Positions 16,712-25,181 of a stretch of 64,000 nt of DNA are shown here, in pieces. The first letter of the stretch is position 1; every line of letters starts with the position of its first letter. The translations under genes were made by a program, and so were the position numbers. Origin of the DNA: Bacteroidota bacterium (GTDB taxonomy: Bacteria; Bacteroidota; Bacteroidia; Chitinophagales; Chitinophagaceae); NCBI GenBank assembly GCA_018267925.1, contig JAFDXO010000196.1, positions 62,001 to 126,000 on the forward strand. The letters run 5' to 3'. A model generated the notes under the pieces. That model did not search any database and had not been told where the DNA came from. It saw nothing but the letters and a program-made list of their open reading frames with translations.

Positions 16712-17569
16712 CTAACCCAAATATCCTTTCAGTGCATTGCTGTAACGAGCTTTTTGTAAGCGTTTAATAGCACGTTCTTTAATTTGACGGATTCGTTCTT
16801 TGGTTAAATCATAGCGATCTCCAATTTCTTCAATGGTTGGACCACTATCCCCGTCTAATCCAAAATAGGCAGATAGAATTTCTGCTTCGCGAACGCTTAA
16901 AGACTTTAATATTCTACGAATTTCGTTTCTTAAAGAATCGCGCATCACATCATCATCCGTATCTGCACTGCCTTCTAACAAATCGCCCATTGCTACATCT
17001 TCTGCTTCATGCACCGGAGCATCTAAAGAAGTGTGGCGTGTGTTACTGGTAAAGATATTTGTGATTTCAGTTTCGCTCATGTCAAGGATATCAGCCAATT
17101 CTTCGGTTGACGGCTCTCTTTCATGCTCTTGCTCAAAAGCGATATAAGCTTTGTTAGCCTTGTTGTAAGTGCCAATTTTATTTTGTGGTAAGCGCACCAA
17201 GCGACCTTGTTCAGCTAATGCTTGCAAGATAGATTGACGAATCCACCATACTGCATAAGAGATAAATTTAAAACCCTTAGTTTCATCAAAACGCTGGGCT
17301 GCCTTAATTAATCCAAGATTACCTTCATTGATCAAGTCGCTAAGCGATAGACCTTGGTGCTGGTATTGTTTAGCCACAGATACCACAAAACGTAGGTTCG
17401 CTTTAACTAACTTTTCCAACGCACGTTGGTCGCCCATGTGGATACGTTGAGCCAAAGTAGTTTCTTCTTCCGGAGTTACCATTGATATCTTGGAAATTTC
17501 CTGAAGATATTTTTCAACGGCTTGCGAATCTCGGTTGGTAATCTGGGTGGCAATTTTAAGCTGCCTCAT
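16712..17569 (-). CDS. rpoD: RNA polymerase primary sigma factor RpoD (short Bacteroidota form)
   Basis: The 285-residue protein starts directly at region 1.2 ('SQAVEKYLQEISKI') and lacks region 1.1, as in Bacteroidota primary sigmas. Region 2 is intact ('LRFVVSVAKQYQHQG', 'GNLGLIKAAQRFDETKGFKF', 'YAVWWIRQSI'). Regions 3 and 4 follow, ending with the helix-turn-helix 'EEIGDRYDLTKERIRQIKERA'. It directs polymerase to the TTTG/TAnnTTTG promoters seen throughout this window. It is monocistronic with its own terminator. Confidence 0.95.
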   Translation of the reverse strand: MRQLKIATQITNRDSQAVEKYLQEISKISMVTPEEETTLAQRIHMGDQRALEKLVKANLRFVVSVAKQYQHQGLSLSDLINEGNLGLIKAAQRFDETKGFKFISYAVWWIRQSILQALAEQGRLVRLPQNKIGTYNKANKAYIAFEQEHEREPSTEELADILDMSETEITNIFTSNTRHTSLDAPVHEAEDVAMGDLLEGSADTDDDVMRDSLRNEIRRILKSLSVREAEILSAYFGLDGDSGPTIEEIGDRYDLTKERIRQIKERAIKRLQKARYSNALKGYLG

Positions 17570-17769
17570 ATTTGGTTCGTTTTTTAAAAATAGAAGAAAA
17601 GTTATTCTTTACATTAGACGCTTTTAATTTGCAAAAGGTAACATCATAAAAAGCTATTTAACAAAACATGTTTTACTTTTTGCCCAATGCAACACAATTT
17701 ACCACATTGAAATAGTGTTTGTTCACAATAATGCAGCCGACAAAAGTAAACACTATTCATCAAAAATGC

Positions 17770-17777
17770 TACCTTTG
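17770..17777 (+). promoter_or_regulatory. Bacteroidota -7 element TACCTTTG before the acyl-CoA dehydrogenase
   Basis: An exact TAnnTTTG lies 29 bases before the ATG at 17807, giving a leader of about 22 bases. No clear -33 TTTG is present. Confidence 0.55.
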
Positions 17778-17806
17778 CACGCTCAATTGCCAATAGTTTA
17801 ACATTT

Positions 17807-18985
17807 ATGCAGCAAGATTTATATCAACATCCGGACTATTACCTCTTAGACGAACTGCTTACTGACGAACATAAATTGATTCGTGATTCAGTACGTGCCT
17901 TTGTTAAAAAAGAAATTTCACCCATTATTGAAGATTATGCACAGCAAGCCAAGTTCCCTGCTCAAGTAATCAAAGGATTAGGAGAATTAGGGTGTTTTGG
18001 ACCCTTTGTTTCCGAAAAATATGGCGGTGCCGGACTTGATTATATATCTTATGGACTGATGATGCAAGAATTAGAACGTGGCGATTCGGGTATCCGTTCT
18101 ACCGCTTCGGTTCAAGGCTCTTTGGTTATGTTTCCTATCTATAAATTTGGTAGTGAGGAACAAAAAATGAAGTATCTGCCTAAGTTAGCTACAGGTGAAT
18201 GGATGGGCTGCTTTGGGCTTACGGAGCCTAACCACGGTTCAAATCCCGCTGGCATGGAGACTCGATTTACCGATGCGGGTGATCATGTGATATTAAATGG
18301 TGCTAAAATGTGGATTTCAAATGCCCCTTTTGCACAAATCGCCGTTGTTTGGGCAAAAGATGAATCCGGTGAAATCAGAGGATTAATTGTAGAGCGTGGC
18401 ATGGAGGGATTTTCAACTCCTGAAACTCATGGAAAGTGGAGCCTTCGAGCATCTGCAACCGGCGAATTGGTTTTTGACAATGTAAAAGTGCCTAAAGAAA
18501 ATATTCTTCCCAATATCAAAGGATTGAAAGGACCCTTGAGTTGCTTATCCAGTGCGCGTTTCGGAATTGCTTGGGGTGCTTTGGGTTGTGCTATGGATTG
18601 CTATGACACAGCCCTCAGATATGCCAAACAAAGGGTGCAATTTGATCGTCCTATTGCAGGCTTTCAGCTTCAACAAAAGAAATTGGCTGAAATGATTACC
18701 GAAATAACTAAAGGACAATTATTAGTTTGGCGTTTAGGCGTGCTACGCGACCAAGATAGAGCTACACCTGCACAAATTTCGATGGCCAAACGTAATAGCT
18801 GCGAAATTGCTTTAGACATCGCTCGTGAATCGCGCCAAATATTAGGCGGCATGGGTATTACCGGAGAATTCAGCATCATGCGCCACATGATGAACTTAGA
18901 GTCCGTAATCACTTATGAAGGAACACACGATGTACATTTGCTGATTACCGGAATGGATGTTACAGGACTAAATGCTTTTAAATAA
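17807..18985 (+). CDS. gcdH: Acyl-CoA dehydrogenase, glutaryl-CoA dehydrogenase type
   Basis: The 392-residue flavoprotein has the full acyl-CoA dehydrogenase fold. 'CFGLTEPNHGSNPAGM' is the FAD/substrate loop. 'DSGIRSTASVQGSLVMFPI' contains the Arg that binds the distal carboxylate in glutaryl-CoA dehydrogenases, and the catalytic base is Glu371 in 'ITYEGTHDVHLL'. It should convert glutaryl-CoA to crotonyl-CoA in lysine/tryptophan breakdown and pass electrons to ETF. The Arg and the late catalytic Glu favour the glutaryl-CoA type over short-chain enzymes. It is a single gene with its own promoter and terminator. Confidence 0.8.
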   Translation: MQQDLYQHPDYYLLDELLTDEHKLIRDSVRAFVKKEISPIIEDYAQQAKFPAQVIKGLGELGCFGPFVSEKYGGAGLDYISYGLMMQELERGDSGIRSTASVQGSLVMFPIYKFGSEEQKMKYLPKLATGEWMGCFGLTEPNHGSNPAGMETRFTDAGDHVILNGAKMWISNAPFAQIAVVWAKDESGEIRGLIVERGMEGFSTPETHGKWSLRASATGELVFDNVKVPKENILPNIKGLKGPLSCLSSARFGIAWGALGCAMDCYDTALRYAKQRVQFDRPIAGFQLQQKKLAEMITEITKGQLLVWRLGVLRDQDRATPAQISMAKRNSCEIALDIARESRQILGGMGITGEFSIMRHMMNLESVITYEGTHDVHLLITGMDVTGLNAFK

Positions 18986-19010
18986 TTGAGCAAAAAAATC
19001 AACCAAAATG

Positions 19011-19040
19011 ATAGTCGCCATTTGGGCGGCTATTTTTTTT
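19011..19040 (+). terminator. Terminator after the acyl-CoA dehydrogenase
   Basis: The arms 19011-19019 and 19025-19033 form a 9-bp stem with one wobble, followed by eight T residues. It lies only about 20 bases before the -33 region of the SRP RNA promoter. Confidence 0.8.
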
Positions 19041-19060
19041 TACTTTTTTTTTGAATTACG

Positions 19061-19093
19061 TTGCAAAAATGTAAATCAAAATCCCTACCTTTG
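19061..19093 (+). promoter_or_regulatory. SRP RNA promoter (TTG at 19061, TACCTTTG at 19086-19093)
   Basis: Both halves of a Bacteroidota housekeeping promoter are present, with 22 bases between TTG and the -7 element. The predicted start is about six bases downstream, at the 5' end of the RNA helix. Confidence 0.75.
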
Positions 19094-19098
19094 CCGCC

Positions 19099-19197
19099 CT
19101 GACAGGTCTTGCACGACCAGCTCCTGCTGAACTCCCCCAGGACAGGAATGTAGCAAGGGTAGGCGGTTGTAGCGGTGCGATGTGAGTAACCTGTCAG
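19099..19197 (+). ncRNA. ffs: Small bacterial signal recognition particle RNA (4.5S)
   Basis: A 99-base RNA whose ends pair as CTGACAGG (19099-19106) with CCTGTCAG (19190-19197). The apical part has the conserved asymmetric loop and GGAA tetraloop in ACAGGAATGT (about 19142-19151), the Ffh-binding domain of SRP RNA. The segment TGCACGACCAGCTCCTGCTG is typical of the family. It is followed at once by a run of eight T residues, so the terminal helix doubles as terminator stem. It guides nascent membrane proteins to FtsY/Sec with Ffh. Confidence 0.95.
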
Positions 19198-19282
19198 TTT
19201 TTTTTCTGTAAATTATTACCCTCTCCCCCATTCTTCCCACTATTTCAGCTTACTTTCGCACTATTCTTTTTTAAAGCATTTT

Positions 19283-19936
19283 ATGAAGTTTTTTATTGAC
19301 ACGGCAAACCTTGATCAAATTCGCGAGGCGCATGATTTAGGCATTTTAGATGGCGTAACCACCAATCCTTCGCTGATGGCCAAAGAAGGTGTGAAAGGTA
19401 AAGACGCTATCATGCGACACTATCTAACCATTTGCGAAATGGTAGATGGACCTGTAAGCGCAGAAGTTTTTTCTACAACATTCAATGAAATAGTGGCTGA
19501 AGGTGAAGAGTTGGCTTCTATTCATGAAAACATTGTGGTGAAAGTGCCCATGATAAAAGATGGCATCAAAGCTATCAAATGGTTTACGGATAACAATATC
19601 AAAACAAATTGTACCTTAGTTTTTTCTGCCGGACAAGCCATTTTAGCAGCCAAAGCCGGTGCTACTTTTGTTTCTCCATTTTTAGGAAGGATAGATGATA
19701 GCAATTGGGATGGGATGCAATTGATTGAAGACATCGTAGAGATTTACAACGCTCAAGGATACTTAACCGAAGTTTTAGCCGCTTCTATTCGTACACCTCT
19801 ACACATTGTGAAATGTGCTGCTGCCGGCGCAGATGTGTGCACGAGTCCATTATCATCTATTTTAGGTTTGTTGAAACATCCGCTAACAGATCTTGGCTTA
19901 CAACAATTTTTAAAAGATGCTGCTACCATGAAATAA
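19283..19936 (+). CDS. tal: Transaldolase / fructose-6-phosphate aldolase family protein
   Basis: The 217-residue protein belongs to the short transaldolase (TalC/FSA) subfamily. It opens 'MKFFIDTANLDQIREA' and has 'DGVTTNPSLMAKEG', the Schiff-base Lys87 in 'NIVVKVPM' and 'FVSPFLGRIDD'. It interconverts sugar phosphates in the non-oxidative pentose phosphate pathway, or acts as an aldolase. The residue pattern cannot separate the two firmly; the organism's lifestyle favours transaldolase. It is monocistronic with a terminator 26 bases downstream. Confidence 0.9.
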   Translation: MKFFIDTANLDQIREAHDLGILDGVTTNPSLMAKEGVKGKDAIMRHYLTICEMVDGPVSAEVFSTTFNEIVAEGEELASIHENIVVKVPMIKDGIKAIKWFTDNNIKTNCTLVFSAGQAILAAKAGATFVSPFLGRIDDSNWDGMQLIEDIVEIYNAQGYLTEVLAASIRTPLHIVKCAAAGADVCTSPLSSILGLLKHPLTDLGLQQFLKDAATMK

Positions 19937-19962
19937 GGTTAGTTTGCAAAATAATTTCAATC

Positions 19963-19992
19963 GCCTCGATCTTGTAATCGAGGCTTTTTTTT
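19963..19992 (+). terminator. Terminator after transaldolase
   Basis: The arms 19963-19970 (GCCTCGAT) and 19977-19984 (ATCGAGGC) form a perfect 8-bp stem with a 6-base loop and eight T residues. Confidence 0.9.
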
Positions 19993-20053
19993 ACTGAAAG
20001 AGGAAGAGTACAAAATGGGACAATATTTCACTAAAAAATATAAAATCCAACGA

Positions 20054-20947
20054 TTAGTGTTTCATATCTGAGACGACAGATAGAGAAAGATATCGTGCCA
20101 AAAAATCTTGAATCAAACTATTGACCTCCTTCGACTTCTCCCATTGAACAAAATGACCACATTGTGGCAAAATATGCAATTCAGCATTTGGAATTTGAGC
20201 TGTACCCCACTCTGCAATAGCCCGTGTTGAGGTTGGATGTAAAGCCCTTGTCGGAATCAAGGCATCACGGTCGCCAAATACCACACAAGTAGGAACCTTG
20301 ATGTGCGACAAAGAATCATGAACTGTTTCGGTCAACATACCATGAATACATGCATTCAGCATTTTTCTGTATCCATTGATCGAACGAGCATCCATGATAT
20401 GTGTCAGGTTTTCTATCATCGTATCGGCTTGATTGGTATAATGATAAAAGCTGCTACGAATGGACTTGGCTAAGCTGTTTTGTTCAGTAGAAAAATAATC
20501 GAGAATACTGATTGAATTTTCATACATAGCCGCCTCCCAATTGGTAAAAACTTCAAATCCGGCCGGCGCACAAAGGACTAATGCCTTTGCGATAGTTGGC
20601 TGATTCAACAAAACTCTGATTGCAATTTGCCCGCCCATCGAATGACCAATCAAAACCACATTGTTTAACTTCAACTTTTGAATAAAGCGAATAACCACAT
20701 CGGCGAAATATTGAATTCCATAAGGGAAATCGCCTTGTTCTGACAAACCATTTCCGGGAAGATCAATAGCCACACAACGAAAATTAGCTCGAAGAACTTC
20801 TATGTTTTTTTGCCAGCCCAGCGCATAATTTGCCAATCCATGAATAAACACAAGTGTTTCATTTCCGCTGCCTTCATCAATATAATGTACGTTTCCTGCC
20901 GACTCTAAATTTAGATAGGCTGTTTGAAATGGGTATTCGATATGCAC
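20054..20947 (-). CDS. Alpha/beta hydrolase
   Basis: The 297-residue cytoplasmic protein has the alpha/beta hydrolase core. It has an oxyanion-hole 'FIHGLANYALGW', nucleophile Ser103 in 'LIGHSMGGQIA', Asp in 'VFGDRDALIP' and His in 'CGHFVQWEKS'. The cap region between strands 6 and 7 is helical. Substrate is unknown; esterase, lactonase or C-C hydrolase (MhpC-like) activity is possible. It is convergent with transaldolase. The 200 bases upstream hold an inverted repeat (21099-21109/21131-21142) and a short palindrome (21069-21083) but no clear promoter. Confidence 0.8.
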   Translation of the reverse strand: MHIEYPFQTAYLNLESAGNVHYIDEGSGNETLVFIHGLANYALGWQKNIEVLRANFRCVAIDLPGNGLSEQGDFPYGIQYFADVVIRFIQKLKLNNVVLIGHSMGGQIAIRVLLNQPTIAKALVLCAPAGFEVFTNWEAAMYENSISILDYFSTEQNSLAKSIRSSFYHYTNQADTMIENLTHIMDARSINGYRKMLNACIHGMLTETVHDSLSHIKVPTCVVFGDRDALIPTRALHPTSTRAIAEWGTAQIPNAELHILPQCGHFVQWEKSKEVNSLIQDFLARYLSLSVVSDMKH

Positions 20948-21098
20948 GCTACTATTTTTTTTACCGCGCCGCTAAAGTACTATGGATAAATTAAAGGCAT
21001 CTCTAAAAACTAAGATTAAAATGGTCAGACCGTTTTTACATCGTCATCTAAAATAAACGACGCAAAGTTGCACCAGTTGTGCATTTTTTGCACTTTTT

Positions 21099-21142
21099 AT
21101 ACTATGTTGTTCAATGTCAACTCAATTTTACAACCATAGTAT
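21099..21142. repeat. Imperfect inverted repeat between rplQ and the hydrolase
   Basis: The arm ATACTATGTTG (21099-21109) pairs with CAACCATAGTAT (21131-21142) with one bulged base and a 21-base loop. A second small palindrome, TGCAC/GTGCA, lies at 21069-21083. Neither has a T-run on the minus strand, so they are not simple terminators; an operator or leader structure for the hydrolase gene is possible. Confidence 0.35.
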
Positions 21143-21148
21143 TTAGCA

Positions 21149-21184
21149 CAAAAAAAATTGCATCACCCTTTAGAGTGATGCAAT
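21149..21184 (-). terminator. Terminator of the rpoA-rplQ transcript
   Basis: The arms 21157-21166 and 21175-21184 form a perfect 10-bp stem with an 8-base loop. On the minus strand it is followed by a run of eight T residues. It lies about 40 bases after the rplQ stop. Confidence 0.9.
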
Positions 21185-21222
21185 ATCAATACAATACACA
21201 ATATTACATTGCTTTATGAAAC

Positions 21223-21747
21223 CTATGCAGTAGCTTCACCTTCTTGTGAAGATGCTTCAGGTGTAGCATCAGAAGCTGGAGTAACCATTTCTGTTGTAAC
21301 AGCTGGTGATTCAGTTTTTTTAGCACTTCCACCACGGCGACTGCGACGAGTTTTCTTAGTAGCGGAATCTTTGTCCTTACCGTATATTTCGTTGAAATCA
21401 ACCAATTCAATCATGGCCATTTCAGCTGCATCCCCCATACGAGGTTGCAATTTGATGATACGTGTATATCCACCCGGGCGGTTTGCAACTTTGTCGCTAA
21501 TAGCACCAAATAATTCTTTGATAGCTTCTTTGTTTTGCAAATAGCTGAAAACCACACGGCGATTGTGCATGGTATCGCTTTTAGAGCGTGTAATCATTGG
21601 CTCTACATACACGCGAAGGCTTTTAGCCTTTGCTAAAGTAGTAACGATACGCTTGTGCTCAATTAAATTGCAGGCAAGGTTTGATAAAAGTGCTCTTCTG
21701 TGCGAAGCAGTACGTCCTAAATTTTTAATCTTGTCTCCGTGACGCAT
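21223..21747 (-). CDS. rplQ: 50S ribosomal protein L17 with C-terminal extension
   Basis: Residues 1-120 are the L17 core ('[20 protein letters not shown]', '[18 protein letters not shown]' region). The last 50 residues are an Ala/Glu/Lys-rich, low-complexity tail that is usual in Bacteroidota L17 and absent from the 127-residue E. coli protein. It sits at the polypeptide exit region of the large subunit. It follows rpoA at 86 bases distance and ends the transcript. Confidence 0.95.
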   Translation of the reverse strand: MRHGDKIKNLGRTASHRRALLSNLACNLIEHKRIVTTLAKAKSLRVYVEPMITRSKSDTMHNRRVVFSYLQNKEAIKELFGAISDKVANRPGGYTRIIKLQPRMGDAAEMAMIELVDFNEIYGKDKDSATKKTRRSRRGGSAKKTESPAVTTEMVTPASDATPEASSQEGEATA

Positions 21748-21833
21748 GACGATTATTGTTTTTAAAAAATTCCCTCACACCGTGTCAAGGTATGTGCGGT
21801 ACTTTGGTTATTATTAAATGACTTGTTCTTTTT

Positions 21834-22832
21834 TTAGTCTTCGCTACGTTGCAAGCGGCTAATGTCCATACCAAAATGCAATCCTCTTTCGCCCAATACT
21901 TGTTCAATTTCAGACAGTGATTTTTGTCCGAAATTACGGAACTTCATCAGTTCTTCTTGTGTATATTGAACCAATTCGCTTAAAGAGTTTATTTTTGCTG
22001 CTTTCAAGCAATTGAAGGCACGTACAGAAAGTTCTAAATCTTCCAATGGAGTTTGCAACACTTTGCGTAATTGCAAAGTTTCTTCGTCCACAATAGTTTC
22101 TTTTTCTTCCCGCTTCGTATCAAGGCTGATGTTTTCATCTGTGATAATCATCAAATGTTGAATCAGAATACGACTGGCTTCTTTCACTGCTTCTTCTGGG
22201 TGGATAGTACCATCTGTAGAAACTTCCATAATCAGCTTTTCAAAATCCGTACGTTGTTCAACACGGGTATTTTCAATGCTGTATTTTACATTTTTGATGG
22301 GTGTAAAAATGCTATCAATAGCAATAATACCAACCGGTGCATTTTCTTTAGGGCGATTTTCTTCTGCAGGAACATATCCACGGCCTTTTCCAATGAACAA
22401 TTCAATATGAAAAGTAGTTCCGGGCTCCATGTGGCAAATTTCTAATTCCGGATTCATCACTTGAAAGTTAGGTAATGCTTCACCAATCATGCCGGCAGTA
22501 AACACTTCGCGTCCTTTAATAGTTAGATCTACACGGTCGTTACTGATTTCATGATCAGATACTTTTTTGAAGCGGACTTGCTTTAGGTTAAGGATGATTT
22601 CAGTTACGTCTTCCAACACACCTTTAATGGTTGCAAATTCATGATCGGCACCATTGATTTTGATTGCAGTAATAGCATATCCTTCTAATGAAGAAAGTAG
22701 TACACGGCGAAGTGCATTACCAATAGTTACGCCATAGCCTGGTTCTAATGGACGAAACTCAAACTGAGCTTCGAAATCAGTAGCTTTTTGAAGAACGATT
22801 TTGTCCGGCTTTTGGAAATTCAGAATTGCCAT
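21834..22832 (-). CDS. rpoA: DNA-directed RNA polymerase alpha subunit
   Basis: The 332-residue protein has the N-terminal dimerisation domain ('GYGVTIGNALRRVLLSSLEGYAI' region), a linker and the C-terminal domain with the helix-hairpin-helix ('NCLKAAKINSLSELVQYT', 'RNFGQKSLSEIEQVL') that contacts UP elements and activators. It assembles core polymerase. Unusually it is not preceded by rpsM-rpsK-rpsD: the next gene upstream is an unrelated secreted protein. It has a leader of about 150 bases with strong structure. Confidence 0.97.
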   Translation of the reverse strand: MAILNFQKPDKIVLQKATDFEAQFEFRPLEPGYGVTIGNALRRVLLSSLEGYAITAIKINGADHEFATIKGVLEDVTEIILNLKQVRFKKVSDHEISNDRVDLTIKGREVFTAGMIGEALPNFQVMNPELEICHMEPGTTFHIELFIGKGRGYVPAEENRPKENAPVGIIAIDSIFTPIKNVKYSIENTRVEQRTDFEKLIMEVSTDGTIHPEEAVKEASRILIQHLMIITDENISLDTKREEKETIVDEETLQLRKVLQTPLEDLELSVRAFNCLKAAKINSLSELVQYTQEELMKFRNFGQKSLSEIEQVLGERGLHFGMDISRLQRSED

Positions 22833-22980
22833 TTGGAGAGATTTTTTTTGATTTTCTTTGGTTATAAATAATTACCTTTTATAGGCCCCGTTTGATGTTT
22901 AGGCGTTTCTCACTTTGGGGTTCGGGGTTCTCTTCCCCACCCTCAAATTCTTGTTAGCCTAAAATACAAACTGATTTTTG
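22833..22980 (-). promoter_or_regulatory. Structured 5' leader of rpoA-rplQ (candidate ribosomal-protein or attenuation leader)
   Basis: Between the predicted promoter and the rpoA ATG lies a GC-richer island in AT-rich surroundings. Perfect 7-base arms at 22957-22963 and 22898-22904 (TTTAGGC/GCCTAAA on the minus strand) close a domain. Inside it GGGG (22935-22938 on the minus strand) can pair with CCCC (22924-22927), and a second CCCC at 22917-22920 and a GGGG at about 22886-22889 allow an alternative pairing. This looks like a regulatory RNA, possibly bound by L17 or another ribosomal protein. Inference from pairing only. Confidence 0.5.
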
Positions 22981-22986
22981 GGATTG

Positions 22987-22994
22987 CAAAAGTA
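22987..22994 (-). promoter_or_regulatory. Bacteroidota -7 element TACTTTTG for rpoA-rplQ
   Basis: An exact TAnnTTTG on the minus strand, about 155 bases before the rpoA start. A TTG lies upstream at 23010-23012 (minus), but the spacing of 15 bases is short. Confidence 0.5.
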
Positions 22995-23099
22995 CAAAAT
23001 TCTTTTAGACAATGGTCATTTTTTCTTATTCTTTCATAAAAAAATGGAGTGCCCATAGGGGGAATGCTCCATTTTAGTGAAAAATTAAACTTAGCTTAA

Positions 23100-25046
23100 C
23101 TATCGGGCTATGACTAATTTTGTTTGTATGCGTCCTCCTGTATAATCATATACCATTGAATAAACTCCATTTGCCAATGCAGAGATATCCAATTCCGTAG
23201 TTGATCTATTGATTTTTTGTTGCATCACAGAACGCCCACTCATGTCCATAATGCTCAATTGTCCATTTAAAGTATTGACTCCATTAATTGAAACAGATAC
23301 TTTTTGTTGTGCAGGAGAAGGGAAAGCTTCGATAGTTGCATTTTCCATTTCAGGTGTAGCAACACTTGTAGGCCAATCTGTACGGAAATATTGAGTGAAT
23401 CCACAACCAAAGTCGCCGTTAAAATATCCCTTTAATGGTAAAAGAGCAAAGCTACCGATATTGCGAATTTGCACATAACCGACTCCCGGATTGGGGTTGT
23501 AGTAAGGATACATCCACCAATTTACCCCATCGCAACCGGCATCAGTCACTTCCAAACGATATACGGCCGGACCTAATTTCAAGGTATCGTCATAAGTAGT
23601 ATTTACCGTATTGTTGGTGCGTTGTGCAACAACATTATTATCAAGGTCATAAATTTTCCAACTTGTTTCACTTACACCGTTAGATACGGAGCCATTTGTT
23701 CGGAGGCTCACACGAATTTGAGTTGTCCAAACGGGTGCTGCTGTAAATGTAGAGGTTAAAAGATTGTTTGAATTATCCTCGTCTGCTGTTCCGTTTACTG
23801 CAACTATTTGAGCAGTAAATGTATTTCCGGAGCCGGAAGCCACCCGAAGTCCCCAAGGCTCTGGCAAAGTAATTTCTTTAGTTTCCAAAGGAGCAATTGT
23901 GCCTGTCCAATAATAGTTGGGTAAGTAGCTGCCTACTACTCCATAAACTATATTAAGTGAAGTAATAGTTGCACTTCCTGTATTTTTTACTTTTATAGTT
24001 GGTTTTCCAACCAAAGGGTTCATACGGAAATATTGTTGATTATCAGTAGGAGCCAAAATATCATCGAGCGATGCATCTAAAGTGTGGTTAAAAGCACCAT
24101 AGTATATAACATTTCCTTCGATGGTGTATATGGCTTGACTTCCACTGCTACTTGGGTTAGAGGTATAGGCTGGGAAATTAACACTTAGCTGAAAATTACT
24201 ATTAGCCGTAACTCCGGTTAGTGGATGTGAGTAAGGGAGTACTTTATCTCCCGGACACCAACCAGCACGATCAAATACCCAAGTTCCATTTTGCGGATAA
24301 TAATTGTTGGAACCACAGTCTGCACGCCAAAAATTTTGCTGAACCAACTGTGTATTATTCAAGTTCATAGTATAGGTATTAGGGCAAAACTCTGCACAGT
24401 TTTGTTGGTCGCCACCATGCCCTGTTATAGTAAATCTAGCTTCGGCAAATTGAGCATTTGAAGGTGCTGTTAAGGATACATTTCCCAATGCTGTATTAAT
24501 ATCAGTACTTCCCCATCCGTAGTTGTAGCTATTTTTCCAGATACGTTTGCTGGCTACCACATTTCTTGCCGGTGTGCCTTCAATAAAAGCAAACTTTACA
24601 TCTGCCGTAAATCCACCTGAATATCCTGAATAGTGAATGCGAACAGTGGCATTGTTTTTAAGTATCGGATAGAAGTCCGTAACATCAAAGGCATAAACCC
24701 CTTTCCATGTTGAGGTCATTCGAGAGCTGTTGGCGTATGGAGTTATTAATCGTCCAAGCTCTACCGTATCACCACCCGGAGTCATCAAAAAGGTTTGAAC
24801 GGTGTAATCCCAATCTGCACAATATTGCGGGCTTCCGGGACAAGCATATTTTCCCAAAGTAAAATACATATAAACTCTACGATATGATGTATTTCCATTT
24901 GGGAAAGTTATTGTAGTGTCAAAATTGTTGTAGTAATTAAGCCAAATTCCATTTTGAGCTTGTACCCAGGTCGTGTCGCCCGGTGCTGCTTGTACATTCA
25001 AATAAGTTGCGGCTAAAGTCAACAAACAAAGGAAAAGTTTTTTCAT
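23100..25046 (-). CDS. T9SS-secreted PNGase F-like protein
   Basis: The 648-residue protein has a signal peptide (ending 'LNVQA'). Two consecutive beta-sandwich regions resemble the N- and C-terminal domains of peptide-N-glycosidase F. The segment 'CADWDYTVQTFLM' (near residue 75) contains a Trp-Asp like the catalytic Asp region of PNGase F, and 'ITGHGGDQQNCAEFC' resembles the second domain. A CARDB-like or beta region and a type A T9SS sorting domain ('AFPSPAQQKVSV', 'NGVYSMVYDY', 'TKLVIAR') follow. It probably acts on glycoproteins outside the cell. The start at 25046 begins the signal peptide; an in-frame ATG at 25058 is also possible. Confidence 0.7.
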   Translation of the reverse strand: MKKLFLCLLTLAATYLNVQAAPGDTTWVQAQNGIWLNYYNNFDTTITFPNGNTSYRRVYMYFTLGKYACPGSPQYCADWDYTVQTFLMTPGGDTVELGRLITPYANSSRMTSTWKGVYAFDVTDFYPILKNNATVRIHYSGYSGGFTADVKFAFIEGTPARNVVASKRIWKNSYNYGWGSTDINTALGNVSLTAPSNAQFAEARFTITGHGGDQQNCAEFCPNTYTMNLNNTQLVQQNFWRADCGSNNYYPQNGTWVFDRAGWCPGDKVLPYSHPLTGVTANSNFQLSVNFPAYTSNPSSSGSQAIYTIEGNVIYYGAFNHTLDASLDDILAPTDNQQYFRMNPLVGKPTIKVKNTGSATITSLNIVYGVVGSYLPNYYWTGTIAPLETKEITLPEPWGLRVASGSGNTFTAQIVAVNGTADEDNSNNLLTSTFTAAPVWTTQIRVSLRTNGSVSNGVSETSWKIYDLDNNVVAQRTNNTVNTTYDDTLKLGPAVYRLEVTDAGCDGVNWWMYPYYNPNPGVGYVQIRNIGSFALLPLKGYFNGDFGCGFTQYFRTDWPTSVATPEMENATIEAFPSPAQQKVSVSINGVNTLNGQLSIMDMSGRSVMQQKINRSTTELDISALANGVYSMVYDYTGGRIQTKLVIAR

Positions 25047-25082
25047 TGTAAAACTCATATTGATTTTAAAAAGCGAGAGGCA

Positions 25083-25090
25083 CAAAGGTA
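25083..25090 (-). promoter_or_regulatory. Bacteroidota -7 element TACCTTTG for the PNGase F-like gene
   Basis: An exact match on the minus strand, about 37 bases before the ATG at 25046. It is divergent from the der promoter 65 bases away. Confidence 0.55.
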
Positions 25091-25155
25091 GCACTTTTAC
25101 ATATACAATTTTGACCGTAAAACAGGAACGTTCTAAAAGGCATTTATAAAAAGCC

Positions 25156-25163
25156 TAATTTTG
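25156..25163 (+). promoter_or_regulatory. Bacteroidota -7 element TAATTTTG for der
   Basis: An exact TAnnTTTG, 18 bases before the ATG at 25182. It overlaps an upstream in-frame start at 25161, which is therefore unlikely. Confidence 0.5.
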
Positions 25164-25181
25164 CACGCTAATTTTCAAACC

